Shown: positions 1-10,254, counted from the first letter of the stretch. The stretch: 64,000 bases of DNA from VXPQ01 sp965232485 (GCA_965232485.1 OZ246975.1:806001-870000), one strand, 5' to 3'. Numbers and translations: made by a program. Notes: generated by a model from the letters alone, not told the origin.

Positions 1-2709
1 GACCCGATCGTACGGGACGCCGCCCTCAACGCCACCCGCGAAATCGTAGACAAATGCACGGTGGAGCTGCCGAAAATCGACATGCTCATGCCGTACTATC
101 CCATCCCCGCCGAATTCGACGGGGACGCGAACGCATGCCTCCGCAGCATGGTTCTGCAGCGAGCGAAGAAGCGATACCCCGAAATCAGTCAGGATATCGC
201 CGAACGGCTCGACCATGAACTGGGCATTATCCGGGACATGGGATTTGCAAGTTATTTCCTGATCGTGCAGGATATTACGACCGCCGCCCGCGAGCTCGGG
301 GTGCACGTAGGGCCGGGGCGCGGATCGGCGGCGGGAAGCGCCGTGGCGTACTGCCTGGGCATTACGAATATCGACCCGTTCCGGTACGGACTTATCTTCG
401 AGCGATTTCTGAATCCGGAACGGATTTCCATGCCGGATATCGACATCGACTTCGACGACCGGGGGCGGTCCCGGGTCCTTGATTATATCGTGGAAAAATA
501 CGGGCGCGAAAATGTGTGCCAGATTGTTACGTTCGGCACCATGGGGGCGCGCTCGGCCATTCGGGACGTCGCCCGCGTCCTGGATATTCCCCTGAGCGAG
601 GCGGATCGGATCGCCAAGATGATCCCGGAGGCGGCGGACATGAATCTCAAAAAAGCCTGCAAGGAGGCCCCGGCTTTCCGTGCGCTCAAGCAGCACGAAG
701 ACGAAAATATCCGCAAGTTGATGCATTACGCAGAGGTGCTGGAAGGGTCGCCCCGGCATACGGGCGTACATGCCGCCGGCGTCATTATCGCCCCCGGAGA
801 CGTGAGCAAATACGTGCCCGTGGCGGTAAAGGACGGAATCGTCACGACGCAGTACGACGGCAGCCAGGTCGAAAATTTCGGGCTCCTGAAAATGGATATT
901 CTGGGCCTCAAGACGCTCGCCATCCTGAACGACGCCCTGCAAATCATCGAAGAAGAATACGGCGAAAAAATACGGCTGGAGGACATCCCGCTCGACGATC
1001 CCGAAACATTCAAACTGTTCCAGCGAGGAGATACCGTCGCCGTCTTCCAGTTCGAATCCGAGGGCATGCGAAAATGGCTGCAAAGCCTGAAGCCGACCAG
1101 CCTTGAGGACCTCATCGCCATGAACGCGCTGTACCGGCCCGGCCCGATGGACCTTATTTCGAATTTCGTCGCGCGGAAACATGGGCAGGAAGCAGTCGAG
1201 TACCCGCATCCAATGCTCGAACCCGTTCTGAAGCCCACTTACGGCTTGCCCGTATATCAGGAACAGGTGATGCAGATGGCGCAAATCATGGGCGGATATT
1301 CGCTGGGCGGCGCGGATCTGCTCCGGCGCGCCATGGGCAAAAAGAAGCAGGAGGAAATGGACAAGCAGCGAAGCATTTTCGTCGAGGGCGCGCTGAAGCG
1401 GGACGTTCCGGAAAAAACGGCCCACGAAGTCTTCGATATGATGGCGAAATTTGCAGGCTACGGATTCAATAAAAGCCATAGCGCCGCCTATTCTGTGGTG
1501 GCGCACCAGACCGCCTGGATCAAGACGCATTATCCCGATGCGTTCATGGCTTCCGTCCTGACCAGCGAGCAAAACGACACGCAGAAGTTATCGAACATGT
1601 TGCAGGAGGCCAAACACATGGGCCTCAATATCCTGCCCCCGTCCATCCACCGAAGCCGCAAGCATTTCACCGTATCCGACGGGAATATTTGCTTCGGACT
1701 CGCCGCCATCAAGGGCGTGGGGTCCGCCGCCGTCGATCATATCGTGGCCATGCGAGAAAAGCACGGTCTCTTCGAAAATTTTTTCGAAATGGCGCGAGAA
1801 CTGGACCCGCACATCGTGAACAAGAAGGCGCTGGAAAGTCTTGTGCGGGCGGGCGCCCTGGACGAACTGGAAGAGCATCGCGGACAACTTTTCGAGGCGA
1901 TCGAATTGGCGGTCCGGTATGCGAAACAAGTGCATGAAGACCGCGCAGCCGGGCAAAGCAACCTGTTCGGAACATCCACCGAAAACGCCGTCCCTGCGCC
2001 GCCGCCGCTTCCCGCCGCCGAACGCTGGAAACGAGCGGAAATACTCAAAGCAGAGCGGGAATTGCTCGGATTTTACGTATCCGGCCATCCGCTTGAGACT
2101 TGCGCGCCGGAAATGCGGGCTTTTGGCGCCGCGGACCTGGGGCGTCTAAACGAGGAGGACCTGATCCCAAACAATCACGAACGAAACGGCTTCGGGCGTC
2201 AGCGCGTTCGACGGCATACCTTCTTCGGCCTCGTCACCAGCGTACAAGAGCGCACGACCAGGGCGGGCAAACCGATGGGCTACGCTACTATTGAGGATTT
2301 CACCGGCCAGGGCGAAATCACATGCTTTCCCGACGTGTACGACAAGGTGCAGACTTACCTGAAACCGGACACAGTGATCATGGTCTCGGGCGAACCGGAA
2401 CTGCGGGGCGGAAAGGTCAATATCATTGCTCGCAACGTGCTGCCCATATGGAAAGTACGCGCCATGATCAAATCCATTGTGCTGCGCATCGATAGCGACC
2501 ACGTTCAGCGGGAAACCATCGGCGCATTGCGGAAACTATGCGAAGCAAACCAGGGAAAATGCGGTTTGTATTTCGCCATACAGGCCGACGACCTGCCTCG
2601 CAGAACCCTCCGCGTACGGAGCCGCTCGTGCAGGGTCGATCCCACGCCCGACCTGATGAAGGGCTTCGCGCAGCTTATTGGCAGCAAGAACGTAGCCGTG
2701 GAAAAGTAG
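1..2709 (+). CDS. dnaE: DNA polymerase III alpha subunit, DnaE type (5' end missing)
   Basis: This is the replicative DNA polymerase catalytic subunit. The reading frame is open from base 1, so the gene starts upstream; roughly 280 N-terminal residues (the PHP domain region) lie outside the window. The first in-window GTG at 61 is not a real start. Visible are the glycine/serine-rich element GPGRGSAAGSAV and the metal-binding aspartates of PDIDIDF (residues 126 and 128 counted from base 61). Next come the fingers and beta-binding regions with GFNKSHSAAYS, a helix-hairpin-helix around GLAAIKGVGSAA, and a C-terminal OB fold (FFGLVTSVQ to ARNVLPIW). The gene ends 10 bp before the next gene on the same strand. 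The family assignment is certain. Confidence 0.97.
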   Translation, partial: DPIVRDAALNATREIVDKCTVELPKIDMLMPYYPIPAEFDGDANACLRSMVLQRAKKRYPEISQDIAERLDHELGIIRDMGFASYFLIVQDITTAARELGVHVGPGRGSAAGSAVAYCLGITNIDPFRYGLIFERFLNPERISMPDIDIDFDDRGRSRVLDYIVEKYGRENVCQIVTFGTMGARSAIRDVARVLDIPLSEADRIAKMIPEAADMNLKKACKEAPAFRALKQHEDENIRKLMHYAEVLEGSPRHTGVHAAGVIIAPGDVSKYVPVAVKDGIVTTQYDGSQVENFGLLKMDILGLKTLAILNDALQIIEEEYGEKIRLEDIPLDDPETFKLFQRGDTVAVFQFESEGMRKWLQSLKPTSLEDLIAMNALYRPGPMDLISNFVARKHGQEAVEYPHPMLEPVLKPTYGLPVYQEQVMQMAQIMGGYSLGGADLLRRAMGKKKQEEMDKQRSIFVEGALKRDVPEKTAHEVFDMMAKFAGYGFNKSHSAAYSVVAHQTAWIKTHYPDAFMASVLTSEQNDTQKLSNMLQEAKHMGLNILPPSIHRSRKHFTVSDGNICFGLAAIKGVGSAAVDHIVAMREKHGLFENFFEMARELDPHIVNKKALESLVRAGALDELEEHRGQLFEAIELAVRYAKQVHEDRAAGQSNLFGTSTENAVPAPPPLPAAERWKRAEILKAERELLGFYVSGHPLETCAPEMRAFGAADLGRLNEEDLIPNNHERNGFGRQRVRRHTFFGLVTSVQERTTRAGKPMGYATIEDFTGQGEITCFPDVYDKVQTYLKPDTVIMVSGEPELRGGKVNIIARNVLPIWKVRAMIKSIVLRIDSDHVQRETIGALRKLCEANQGKCGLYFAIQADDLPRRTLRVRSRSCRVDPTPDLMKGFAQLIGSKNVAVEK

Positions 2710-2719
2710 TGACAAGAAA

Positions 2720-3442
2720 ATGATTCGCATCGGGATTACCACCTCCTTCGAGCACGACGAACAGCGGCTGCCGCGCGACTATGTGCGCGCCGTGGAATCC
2801 GCCGGAGGCCTCCCCCTGATCGCGCCTATGGGCGGGCGGCAAACCATCCTCGCCTTTGCGGAGCTGCTGGATGGCCTGGTGGTCGCAGGAGGCCCCGCCA
2901 TTACGAAAAACCTGATCGGAGAACTGCCCGACGATATCCGGGAACCCGATCCTGTGCGCAGCAACTCCGACGCCCTGCTGCTTCGCGCTTGCCTGGACCG
3001 ACGCCTCCCCGTGCTGGGCATTTGTTACGGCATGCAGTTGCTCAATGCCCTCCACGGCGGCAGCATCTACGCCGACGTACAACGAGACCAGAGCGGATCG
3101 CTCGCGCACAGCCAGAAACGCGGAGCAAACGACCATCCCGTCAAACTGGAAGCCGGTTCGCATTTGCACCGAATCCTGAGCGCGGAACGCCTGACGGTCA
3201 ACACCCGCCATATTCAGGCCATAGCGCATGTGGCGCCCTGTTTTCGCACAGTGGCCCGCGCCCCCGACGATGTGGTCGAAGCCTTCGAAAACGAGGACGC
3301 CACCCTCCTTGGCGTACAATTTCATCCGGAAAAAATGGGCGAGCGCATGCAACCGCTCTTCAGACACCTGACCGAACAAGCCGATCTCGCCAGACAAAAA
3401 CGGACACAGTACAAAATGCAACGCCCGATTCATGTCGCGTAA
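2720..3442 (+). CDS. Peptidase C26 / gamma-glutamyl-GABA hydrolase-like class I amidotransferase
   Basis: A 240-residue stand-alone class I glutamine amidotransferase-like hydrolase of the PuuD/peptidase C26 type. It is expected to cleave a gamma-glutamyl bond in the cytoplasm. The catalytic triad is visible: Cys102 in the nucleophile elbow GICYGMQLLN, and His202 with Glu204 in VQFHPE. The fixed oxyanion motif GGPAI occurs near residue 57. The family normally has GICRGMQ, so Tyr replaces the usual Arg after the Cys. No puu or polyamine genes lie nearby, so the substrate is unknown. The gene overlaps the next one by 11 bp, which suggests co-expression. Confidence 0.85.
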   Translation: MIRIGITTSFEHDEQRLPRDYVRAVESAGGLPLIAPMGGRQTILAFAELLDGLVVAGGPAITKNLIGELPDDIREPDPVRSNSDALLLRACLDRRLPVLGICYGMQLLNALHGGSIYADVQRDQSGSLAHSQKRGANDHPVKLEAGSHLHRILSAERLTVNTRHIQAIAHVAPCFRTVARAPDDVVEAFENEDATLLGVQFHPEKMGERMQPLFRHLTEQADLARQKRTQYKMQRPIHVA

Positions 3443-5168
3443 CCTGTATCGCTCCAGAATAGCGCGCGTCTCTGCAGGCGCAGCCGTCGCCCTCCTGCTG
3501 TTACTCCTTGCCGTGGGCAAGCCGGCCCCGAATGCAGGACATGCGTTGCCTGTCGCGGATGCGCGAAACCAGGCGGATGAAAACAGCTTCACGCTGGAAG
3601 AACTCGACATGCATCCTGATGTACTCTTCCGCTCGTGGCTTACCGATCCGCTTGAGAAATATCCCGAAACGCGCACCCGCAATCGGCTGGTGCGGAACTT
3701 CCGGGACTTCCTTGCCCTGTATGTCCATCGCCAGGGGGAAGACGACAACTTCACGCTGCGCGTGGTGGACAATCGGAGCGGCGAACTTCTCGAAATCCAC
3801 AAGATGAACCCGAACGAATGGGCGCCTTCCGACAGCGCGGCGGCGAACGCGCCCTGGGACTGGGACCTCGTGGACCGACAGCGGCGGCGGCGAACGCGCG
3901 TACTCGTCGACAAATACGTGCAACAGGGCGTGCCGCGCAAGGCAATCACCGTAAAATGGGGCCGCAAAAATCAGGTGCTCGAAGCCCGCGTACGGGAACT
4001 GCCTTATATCGAATACGAGGTCCGGCTGGCCAAGCTGCTCAGCCTGAGCCTGCTGGCGACCGAAACGGGCACCGTGGAAACCTTCAACCGGGACGATCTT
4101 GTATCCCCGGCAGGTGCGCGAGGACGCTACCAGATCATGCCCTTCCTGCTCCGCATGAACGATATCCATCGCTACCGCCTCAGCGCGGCGGCGGGCAATA
4201 CCGTCCAGGTGTACGAAGAACGGCATCCCCTCCTGACCATGGAAGCCGCCTTCGCTACCATTGCGGGCTACCGAAACGCCGTCGGCCATGAAATACCCGG
4301 GCTATCCGCCTACCATGCCGGCCCCGGCAATATCTTCATGCTGTACCGCGCGTTTCTCGAAAAAGGCGGAGATTTCCGTACGCAAGGCTCCACCGTAGTA
4401 GACGCCTACCTGTGGGCCATTACCGACGGCTTTAGCCAACTGTCTTCCAGCCGATTCCGAAGCCAATCGCGAGGCTATGTGGCGGCGGCCTACGGCGCCC
4501 TGCAAGCCACAGACGCCCTGCCCATCGATAAAACCGCCGCCGTCCAGGTGGAGCGCGTACAACTTCGCAGCGAAGAACGCATTCGCCTGAGCAGCCTGCT
4601 GGCCCTGCTTGCCGACGACGACCCTGGGCAAGCAACCGCCTACGACCGATTCCGCGAACAAAACCCGCACATGCTGCTGCCGAAACGCCCCGAAAGCAAC
4701 CTCGGCGTACCCTCGAAAGGCGACGTGCAACTCATTGCGCGCGCCGGAAACAGCGCCGTTCGTTTCTTTCTGCCGATCGGCTCGGTCAATGCCTTGCTGG
4801 CGGCGGGATTCGACGGCCTCGATCTGGAAAAAACCTTCCGCTTCGGACGCGACGCCTATGGCGGAAGGCCCTGGCTCTCAAGCGCCGGCGACCCGGCCCA
4901 TGCGCCTGTGCGCACCGCATGGGACCGACAATACGACGAACTGGTGCAGGAAATATCCCGATTCGGCTTCACCCGGGAAAACCGGGATCGGTTGGCCGCC
5001 CTGGCCGAACGTTTCGAATTGCTTGCGCAGGAACAGCCTTCGTTCTACCGAAACATGCAATGGAAAATCATCCAGACGCACCACCGCCTGTGGCATTCGG
5101 ACGCGTTCGATCAGCTGGCCGCCGCGGCGCAGGCAACCGCCCTGCCCGAAAACCCGGAGACGAAGTAG
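3432..5168 (+). CDS. Exported lytic transglycosylase-like (SLT domain) protein
   Basis: A 578-residue protein with an N-terminal hydrophobic signal or anchor (AGAAVALLLLLLAVG). The middle carries a lysozyme-like SLT fold: a candidate catalytic glutamate, Glu211, in LLATETGT, then GARGRYQIMP and the family-typical AYHAGPGN. By homology it would cleave peptidoglycan glycan strands in the periplasm to 1,6-anhydro products. The roughly 230 residues before the catalytic region and the 240 after it match no domain I recognise. The C-terminus includes a VQLIARAG segment that could be a weak LysM-like element, but I cannot confirm it. The start overlaps the preceding gene by 11 bp, and dnaE lies just upstream in the same direction. 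Confidence 0.7.
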   Translation: MSRNLYRSRIARVSAGAAVALLLLLLAVGKPAPNAGHALPVADARNQADENSFTLEELDMHPDVLFRSWLTDPLEKYPETRTRNRLVRNFRDFLALYVHRQGEDDNFTLRVVDNRSGELLEIHKMNPNEWAPSDSAAANAPWDWDLVDRQRRRRTRVLVDKYVQQGVPRKAITVKWGRKNQVLEARVRELPYIEYEVRLAKLLSLSLLATETGTVETFNRDDLVSPAGARGRYQIMPFLLRMNDIHRYRLSAAAGNTVQVYEERHPLLTMEAAFATIAGYRNAVGHEIPGLSAYHAGPGNIFMLYRAFLEKGGDFRTQGSTVVDAYLWAITDGFSQLSSSRFRSQSRGYVAAAYGALQATDALPIDKTAAVQVERVQLRSEERIRLSSLLALLADDDPGQATAYDRFREQNPHMLLPKRPESNLGVPSKGDVQLIARAGNSAVRFFLPIGSVNALLAAGFDGLDLEKTFRFGRDAYGGRPWLSSAGDPAHAPVRTAWDRQYDELVQEISRFGFTRENRDRLAALAERFELLAQEQPSFYRNMQWKIIQTHHRLWHSDAFDQLAAAAQATALPENPETK

Positions 5169-5191
5169 CCGCCGCGCATCCGCCATAGCGA

Positions 5192-7378
5192 CTACGCAGC
5201 GTCTTGCCCTGCTTGCCGCATCCATCGTATCAATTGCTCCTGCACCCCTTCCTCCTCGTCCCGAGACGCTGGTTGCCGTTGCGTATACTGTCCGTCCGAA
5301 TCCAGATCCCACGCCAGACGCCGGTCCTCGAAATATAATTGCATAATATCCAGGCACCGCTGCCGCAATGCGGGTTCCTCGACCGGGACAATGACCTCCA
5401 CGCGATCTTCCAGGTTTCTTCGCTGCCAATCCGCGCTCCCCAGGTATACGAGCGGATGGCCCGCATTATGGAAACAGAAGATGCGGCTGTGTTCGAGAAA
5501 CCGCCCCACCACGCTGCATACCCGAATGTTTTCGCTATACCCCGGCAAATTCGGGCGCAAGCGATTATGGCCCCGCACGATGAGATCGATCTTCACGCCG
5601 GCCCGGGACGCCTTGTAGAGATTGCGAATGACGCCCGTATCGTCCAGCGCGTTCATCTTGGCGATAATGCGTCCGTCGCCATGCTCCTTGTGGTGCGCTA
5701 TTTCCTGCTCCACCAGCTCACTGAACGCCTCGCGCAGATCCCGCGGGGCCACCAGCAATTTTTTGTAATGCTGTTCCGGCGCGTATCCCGTCAGAAAATG
5801 GAAAAGATTAATGATATCGTACCCGATATCCTCCCGACACGTGAGTAGCCCCATATCCGTGTAAAAACGGGCCGTCGCCGGGTTGTAATTGCCCGTGCCG
5901 ATGTGGCAGTACGCCCGCAACGCCTCGTCCTCCTCGCGAACCACCAGCGTCACCTTGGCGTGCGTCTTGAGACCCATAAGGCCATAGGTCACATGTACGC
6001 CCGCATTCTCGAGCTGTCGCCCCCATTCCATATTGTTCGCCTCGTCGAACCGGGCTTTGACCTCGACGAGCACAGCCACTTGCTTGCCCCGCTCGGCGGC
6101 CCGGATCAGCGCATCCACGATCGGAGATTTTTCGGACGTACGATACAGCGTCTGCTTGATAGCCAGTACGCAGGGGTCTTCCGCCGCCTCTTCGACGAAT
6201 CGCTGCACGCTGGCGCGAAACGATTCGTACGGGTGATGCACAAGCACATCCCCCTTCCGAATGATCGAAAAGATATCTGGCGCATTTTCGGGCTCGCCTT
6301 TCGCCTGCAACCGGGGAGGCGTCACGGAATGAAAAGGCGGGTACTTGAAATCCGCTCCATCCAGGCGAGCGAAAAATGCGCAATCCGAATGATCGAGCAG
6401 GCCCTTGCTCACATACACATCGTCGGACGAAAGCGTCAATTCGCGCATGAGCAATCGCCGAATGCGAGGCGGCATATCCTGCTCGACTTCAAGGCGAACA
6501 ACCGGGGCGAATCGCCGCTCCCGCAATTCGTCGGACATCATCTCGATCAGGTCGTCTGCTTCCTCCTCGTTCCTGCTGATGTCGGCGTTGCGCGTAATCT
6601 GAAAGGCGTGCGCATGCTCGATTTCCATGCCGCGAAGCAATTCGTTCAGGTTGTGCTGAATTACTTGCTCCAGCGGCACGAAATAATTAGGCTCTTCCAG
6701 CGGCACCCAGCGGCCCCGGCTGGTCGGCACTTTGAGGCGCGCGAAATGTTCGGTGCCGAGCCTTGGATGACGCAGCGAAATCGCCAGCGAAAGGCTCAGA
6801 TTGGAAATAAACGGGAACGGGTGTCCGGGATCTACGGCAAGCGGCGTCAGAATAGGAAAAATATGGGCCTTGAAATACCGGTGTAATCGATCTTTCTGTC
6901 GAGACGAAAGATCGTCGTAGGAAAGAATCCGGATGTTCGCAGACTCGGCCAGTTGCGGACGCAGCGACGCCTCCCACAGGGATGTCATCGTGGCGTACAT
7001 AGGCGGCACGGCCTTCCGGATCAGCGCCAGCTGCTCGCTCGCCGTCCGCCCGTCCGGAGACAAGGCGCGCACCCCGGCGGCCTCCTGCCGTTTGAGCCCG
7101 CCTACGCGCTTACGGAAAAATTCGTCGAGATTGCTCGAAGCGATCGACAGAAAATGTACGCGCTCCATGAGCGGGACACGCTCGTCCATGGCTTGGCGCA
7201 GCACGCGCCAGTTGAAGTCGAGCCAACTCAACTCCCTGTTGAAAAACAGGTAGGGATGGTCCTCCGCGTAGCCCTCGGGCGCCGGGCGCGGAGAAGTAGC
7301 GGAAGGCGTGGCGAGCACCGGCGCCGCGCCATCGCCGGAAGGCGTATTATCCGCAATAACCGAAACAGAATCGCTCAT
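5192..7378 (-). CDS. ppk1: Polyphosphate kinase 1
   Basis: A 728-residue enzyme that reversibly polymerises the gamma phosphate of ATP into inorganic polyphosphate. It shows the N-terminal signature YLFFNRELSWLDFNWRVL, the autophosphorylated histidine His492 in HIGTGNYNP, RFYTDMGLLTC, and the second histidine element GRFLEHSRIFCF. It is somewhat longer than E. coli PPK (about 688 residues) because of an N-terminal extension rich in Ala and Pro. The next gene upstream on the same strand is dnaG, whose stop lies 6 bp before the ppk1 start, so the two are probably co-transcribed. A polyphosphate glucokinase sits on the far side of dnaG. Confidence 0.97.
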   Translation of the reverse strand: MSDSVSVIADNTPSGDGAAPVLATPSATSPRPAPEGYAEDHPYLFFNRELSWLDFNWRVLRQAMDERVPLMERVHFLSIASSNLDEFFRKRVGGLKRQEAAGVRALSPDGRTASEQLALIRKAVPPMYATMTSLWEASLRPQLAESANIRILSYDDLSSRQKDRLHRYFKAHIFPILTPLAVDPGHPFPFISNLSLSLAISLRHPRLGTEHFARLKVPTSRGRWVPLEEPNYFVPLEQVIQHNLNELLRGMEIEHAHAFQITRNADISRNEEEADDLIEMMSDELRERRFAPVVRLEVEQDMPPRIRRLLMRELTLSSDDVYVSKGLLDHSDCAFFARLDGADFKYPPFHSVTPPRLQAKGEPENAPDIFSIIRKGDVLVHHPYESFRASVQRFVEEAAEDPCVLAIKQTLYRTSEKSPIVDALIRAAERGKQVAVLVEVKARFDEANNMEWGRQLENAGVHVTYGLMGLKTHAKVTLVVREEDEALRAYCHIGTGNYNPATARFYTDMGLLTCREDIGYDIINLFHFLTGYAPEQHYKKLLVAPRDLREAFSELVEQEIAHHKEHGDGRIIAKMNALDDTGVIRNLYKASRAGVKIDLIVRGHNRLRPNLPGYSENIRVCSVVGRFLEHSRIFCFHNAGHPLVYLGSADWQRRNLEDRVEVIVPVEEPALRQRCLDIMQLYFEDRRLAWDLDSDGQYTQRQPASRDEEEGVQEQLIRWMRQAGQDAA

Positions 7379-7384
7379 AACGCC

Positions 7385-9340
7385 TCAACTTGTAATCTCC
7401 CCTTTTTGCAAACGAATCATCAATTTTTGCAACTGCATGATGTCCTCCTGATACGTACGAATGTCTTCGCCGCGCGCTTCCGCGCGATCCTGTTCTTCGA
7501 CCTTGCGTTCAATGGCTTCGCTCACGCGCGCTATCTTCAGGCGTTTCATGGCCAGCCGGGCGCTTTCCTCAGGATTTGCATCCCGGGGAGGTACGACCAC
7601 GCCCTTTTTTAGCTTCCAGTTTTCCGACGGTTCCTCCTTGTGCATGGCTACCTCAGCAACAAGATCCTGTACCTCCTCGCCATAGGCGCCGTCATGAAAT
7701 GCCTGCCGATTCACGGATCCCGCCTGGTGTTGCTCGGCAAAACCTTCCACAGTGCGGCGCGGCGCCCCCGGAGAAAATTCGTTCAGACTTGTGTTGCCCA
7801 GAATGTAGGCAACCATCGGCAGACCCTGCTCCAACATCAGGCGGATCAGTATCTTTTCGGTGGCGAGCGTTGAAGAAACGGACGATCTTGCTCCGGACGC
7901 CGGTCCGCGAGACTTTCTGGCGGACGGATCGTCGCTCCGGCTGACGGATCTGCCCGTTGGTTGCCTGCCTGCTCCCGACCCCAATCGCCCCGCACGCAAA
8001 GATCGTTGGCGTTCCTCCCGCTGCCGGGACTTCGCCATATCGTCCAGCACATGGCGCAGCCGACCTTCGGGCGCGCCAAGCGTCTCGCTTGCCTGGGACA
8101 GCCAGGCCTCCCTGCTCAGCGGGTCGGGAATGGAGGCAATGGCCTGGAGTACGGCGCGCATGCCGTCGGCCCGGCCTTCCGGCGTATCAAGCCGCCCGGC
8201 CCGCCGGTCGGCGTCATGCAACCAGCGCACGAAATCGACCCGATGTTTTTTCAGGAACGCCTGCAAGGATGCGCCTTCCCGCTGCGCAATGGAATCGGGA
8301 TCCTCCCCGGCGGGAAGCGCAACCACATACGCGCTCATGCCCGCGGCAAGCACCATGTCGATCCCGCGCCGCGCCGCTTTTTCGCCCGCCCCGTCCGCAT
8401 CGAAAACCAGCGCGATGCGCTGCGCGTAGCGGCTTAGCAACTGCACCTGCTCGCGAGTCAGCGACGTGCCGCACGAAGCCACGGCATTGCGAACGCCAGC
8501 CTGATGCAGCGACATAACATCCGTATAGCCCTCGACGAGCACGGCTTCTTCTTGCTCGCGAATGACCTGCCGGGCCTGCCGAAGCCCGTACAATACCCGC
8601 CGCTTGTCGTATACGATTGTCTCCGGGGAATTGATATATTTGGGCTGCGGATCGTTCTGATTCCCGGAAGCCTCCTTCAGCGTCCTCCCCCCGAACCCAA
8701 GCACTTTTCCCATGTGCGAAAGCACCGGAAATATGATTCGGTCCCGATAGCGGTCGTAATAACCCCCGCCGCCTTTTTTCGGAATGACCAGCCCGGCTTG
8801 CTCCAGCGTTTCCGCGGATATATGGTTCGCCTCGGCTTCGTTAAGCAAATGATTCCAGCCATCGGGCGCGTAGCCTACGCCAAACTCCTTGATGGTGGCC
8901 TTCGAATACCCCCGGCGCTGAACATAGGCCAGCGCTTGCCCGCCCGTGTCGGCGCGGGTCAGTTGCCCGTAATAGAACCGGGCGGCGAAACGCAGCGCGC
9001 TGTACGCCGCTTCCATGGCGTCGGCTCGCTCGCGAGACGTATCGCCCTCCTCCGGCAACTCAATTCCCGCCTTTTCCGCCAGGGTGCGCACAGCCTCCGG
9101 AAACGACATTCCCTCCGCTTCTCGCACGAACCGGAACACATCGCCCCCGGCCCCGCAACCAAAGCATTTGAAAATCCCCAGTGCAGGATTCACGCTGAAG
9201 GACGGCGTCTTTTCCTGATGAAAAGGACACAACCCGAAAAAATTAGACCCTTTCTTCTTCAGGCGCACATAATCGCTCACGACATCGACGATATCCGACG
9301 CCGCACGCACTTCAGCGATCATGTCATCCGAAAAATACAT
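7385..9340 (-). CDS. dnaG: DNA primase
   Basis: Synthesises RNA primers for replication. The chosen start is the ATG at 9340 (MYFSDDMIAEVR), which places the CHC2 zinc ligands at Cys38, His41, Cys59 and Cys62 (CPFHQEKTPSF and CFGCGAGG). The frame is open a further 25 codons to 9415, but those residues do not look like primase. The Toprim catalytic core is present as LVEGYTDVMSLHQAG and LVFDADGAGEKAA. The C-terminal third is rich in Arg and Ser, then alpha-helical, consistent with the helicase-binding domain. At about 651 residues it is a normal length. It sits 6 bp upstream of ppk1 on the same strand. Confidence 0.96.
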   Translation of the reverse strand: MYFSDDMIAEVRAASDIVDVVSDYVRLKKKGSNFFGLCPFHQEKTPSFSVNPALGIFKCFGCGAGGDVFRFVREAEGMSFPEAVRTLAEKAGIELPEEGDTSRERADAMEAAYSALRFAARFYYGQLTRADTGGQALAYVQRRGYSKATIKEFGVGYAPDGWNHLLNEAEANHISAETLEQAGLVIPKKGGGGYYDRYRDRIIFPVLSHMGKVLGFGGRTLKEASGNQNDPQPKYINSPETIVYDKRRVLYGLRQARQVIREQEEAVLVEGYTDVMSLHQAGVRNAVASCGTSLTREQVQLLSRYAQRIALVFDADGAGEKAARRGIDMVLAAGMSAYVVALPAGEDPDSIAQREGASLQAFLKKHRVDFVRWLHDADRRAGRLDTPEGRADGMRAVLQAIASIPDPLSREAWLSQASETLGAPEGRLRHVLDDMAKSRQREERQRSLRAGRLGSGAGRQPTGRSVSRSDDPSARKSRGPASGARSSVSSTLATEKILIRLMLEQGLPMVAYILGNTSLNEFSPGAPRRTVEGFAEQHQAGSVNRQAFHDGAYGEEVQDLVAEVAMHKEEPSENWKLKKGVVVPPRDANPEESARLAMKRLKIARVSEAIERKVEEQDRAEARGEDIRTYQEDIMQLQKLMIRLQKGEITS

Positions 9341-9501
9341 GCCGCAATGCACGTCTTGAAGAATCGGGAAGTTTATGCGGGCGGACTTGCCAAGACCATC
9401 GCCATCCCTTAACATGGGAGCAAAAGGCGCAATGCAACGTTACGCTATGCCGCATGGTCTCGCTCTCCCGCAGTCGGTGTAGCCAAGATACGATATCCGC
9501 T

Positions 9502-10254
9502 GTGCAAATTTTTGGAATTGACGTAGGCGGCTCTGGAATCAAGGGCGCTCCGGTAGACATCCGAGCCGGGCGCCTTGTCGCCGAACGTCTGCGCATACCC
9601 ACCCCGAAGGGCGCCTCGCCGAAAGCAGTCGCCGATGTGGTCGCGTCCATGCTGGATCATTTCGGGTGGCGAGGACCGGTTGGATGCGGCATTCCCGCCC
9701 GCGTCAAACAAGGCGTGGCGCACACCGCCGCCAACATCAGCGACGCCTGGATCGGTACGAACGCCGCGCGACTTTTTTCCAGGGTTTCCAGGCGGCCGTT
9801 CGCGGTCCTGAACGACGCCGACGCCGCCGCCTTGGCCGAAATGCATTTTGGAGCCGGCCGCGGCCTCGAAGGCGTGGTCCTGATGCTTACCCTCGGCACG
9901 GGTATCGGGTCCGCGCTATTCGTGGACAATACCCTCATCCCCAACACGGAATTCGGACATTTCTGGCTGCGGGGCCGCGTCGCCGAACAGTACGCCTCCG
10001 ACCGGGTGCGCAAGGAAGAAGATCTGAATTGGAAAACCTGGGCGGCGCGCATGCAGGAATATCTGAGCCACCTCGAACGCCTGCTGGACATCGACGCGAT
10101 TATCCTCGGAGGCGGCGTCAGCAAGCCCAGCCGGAGCGAAAAATTCCTTCATTTGCTCGACGCGAAAGCCCAACTCCTGACCGCCGAACTCAGAAATGAA
10201 GCCGGCATCGTAGGCGCCGCCTGGGCGGCGGGCCAACTGATTGCGGATCGATAA
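9502..10254 (+). CDS. ppgK: Polyphosphate-glucose phosphotransferase (ROK family)
   Basis: A ROK-family sugar kinase that phosphorylates glucose using polyphosphate, and often ATP. The diagnostic PPGK motifs are all visible: GIDVGGSGIKG at the N-terminus, GWRGPVGCGIP, TAANISDAWIGTNA, the catalytic-region NDADAAALAE, LTLGTGIGSA and LIPNTEFGH. They match the actinobacterial strictly polyphosphate-dependent enzymes more closely than ordinary glucokinases. The GTG at 9502 begins exactly at VQIFGIDVGG; the same frame is open to an ATG at 9454, which would add 16 residues of unlikely sequence. The gene is divergent from dnaG-ppk1, which places polyphosphate synthesis and use side by side. The protein is 250 residues from the GTG. 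Confidence 0.88.
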   Translation: MQIFGIDVGGSGIKGAPVDIRAGRLVAERLRIPTPKGASPKAVADVVASMLDHFGWRGPVGCGIPARVKQGVAHTAANISDAWIGTNAARLFSRVSRRPFAVLNDADAAALAEMHFGAGRGLEGVVLMLTLGTGIGSALFVDNTLIPNTEFGHFWLRGRVAEQYASDRVRKEEDLNWKTWAARMQEYLSHLERLLDIDAIILGGGVSKPSRSEKFLHLLDAKAQLLTAELRNEAGIVGAAWAAGQLIADR

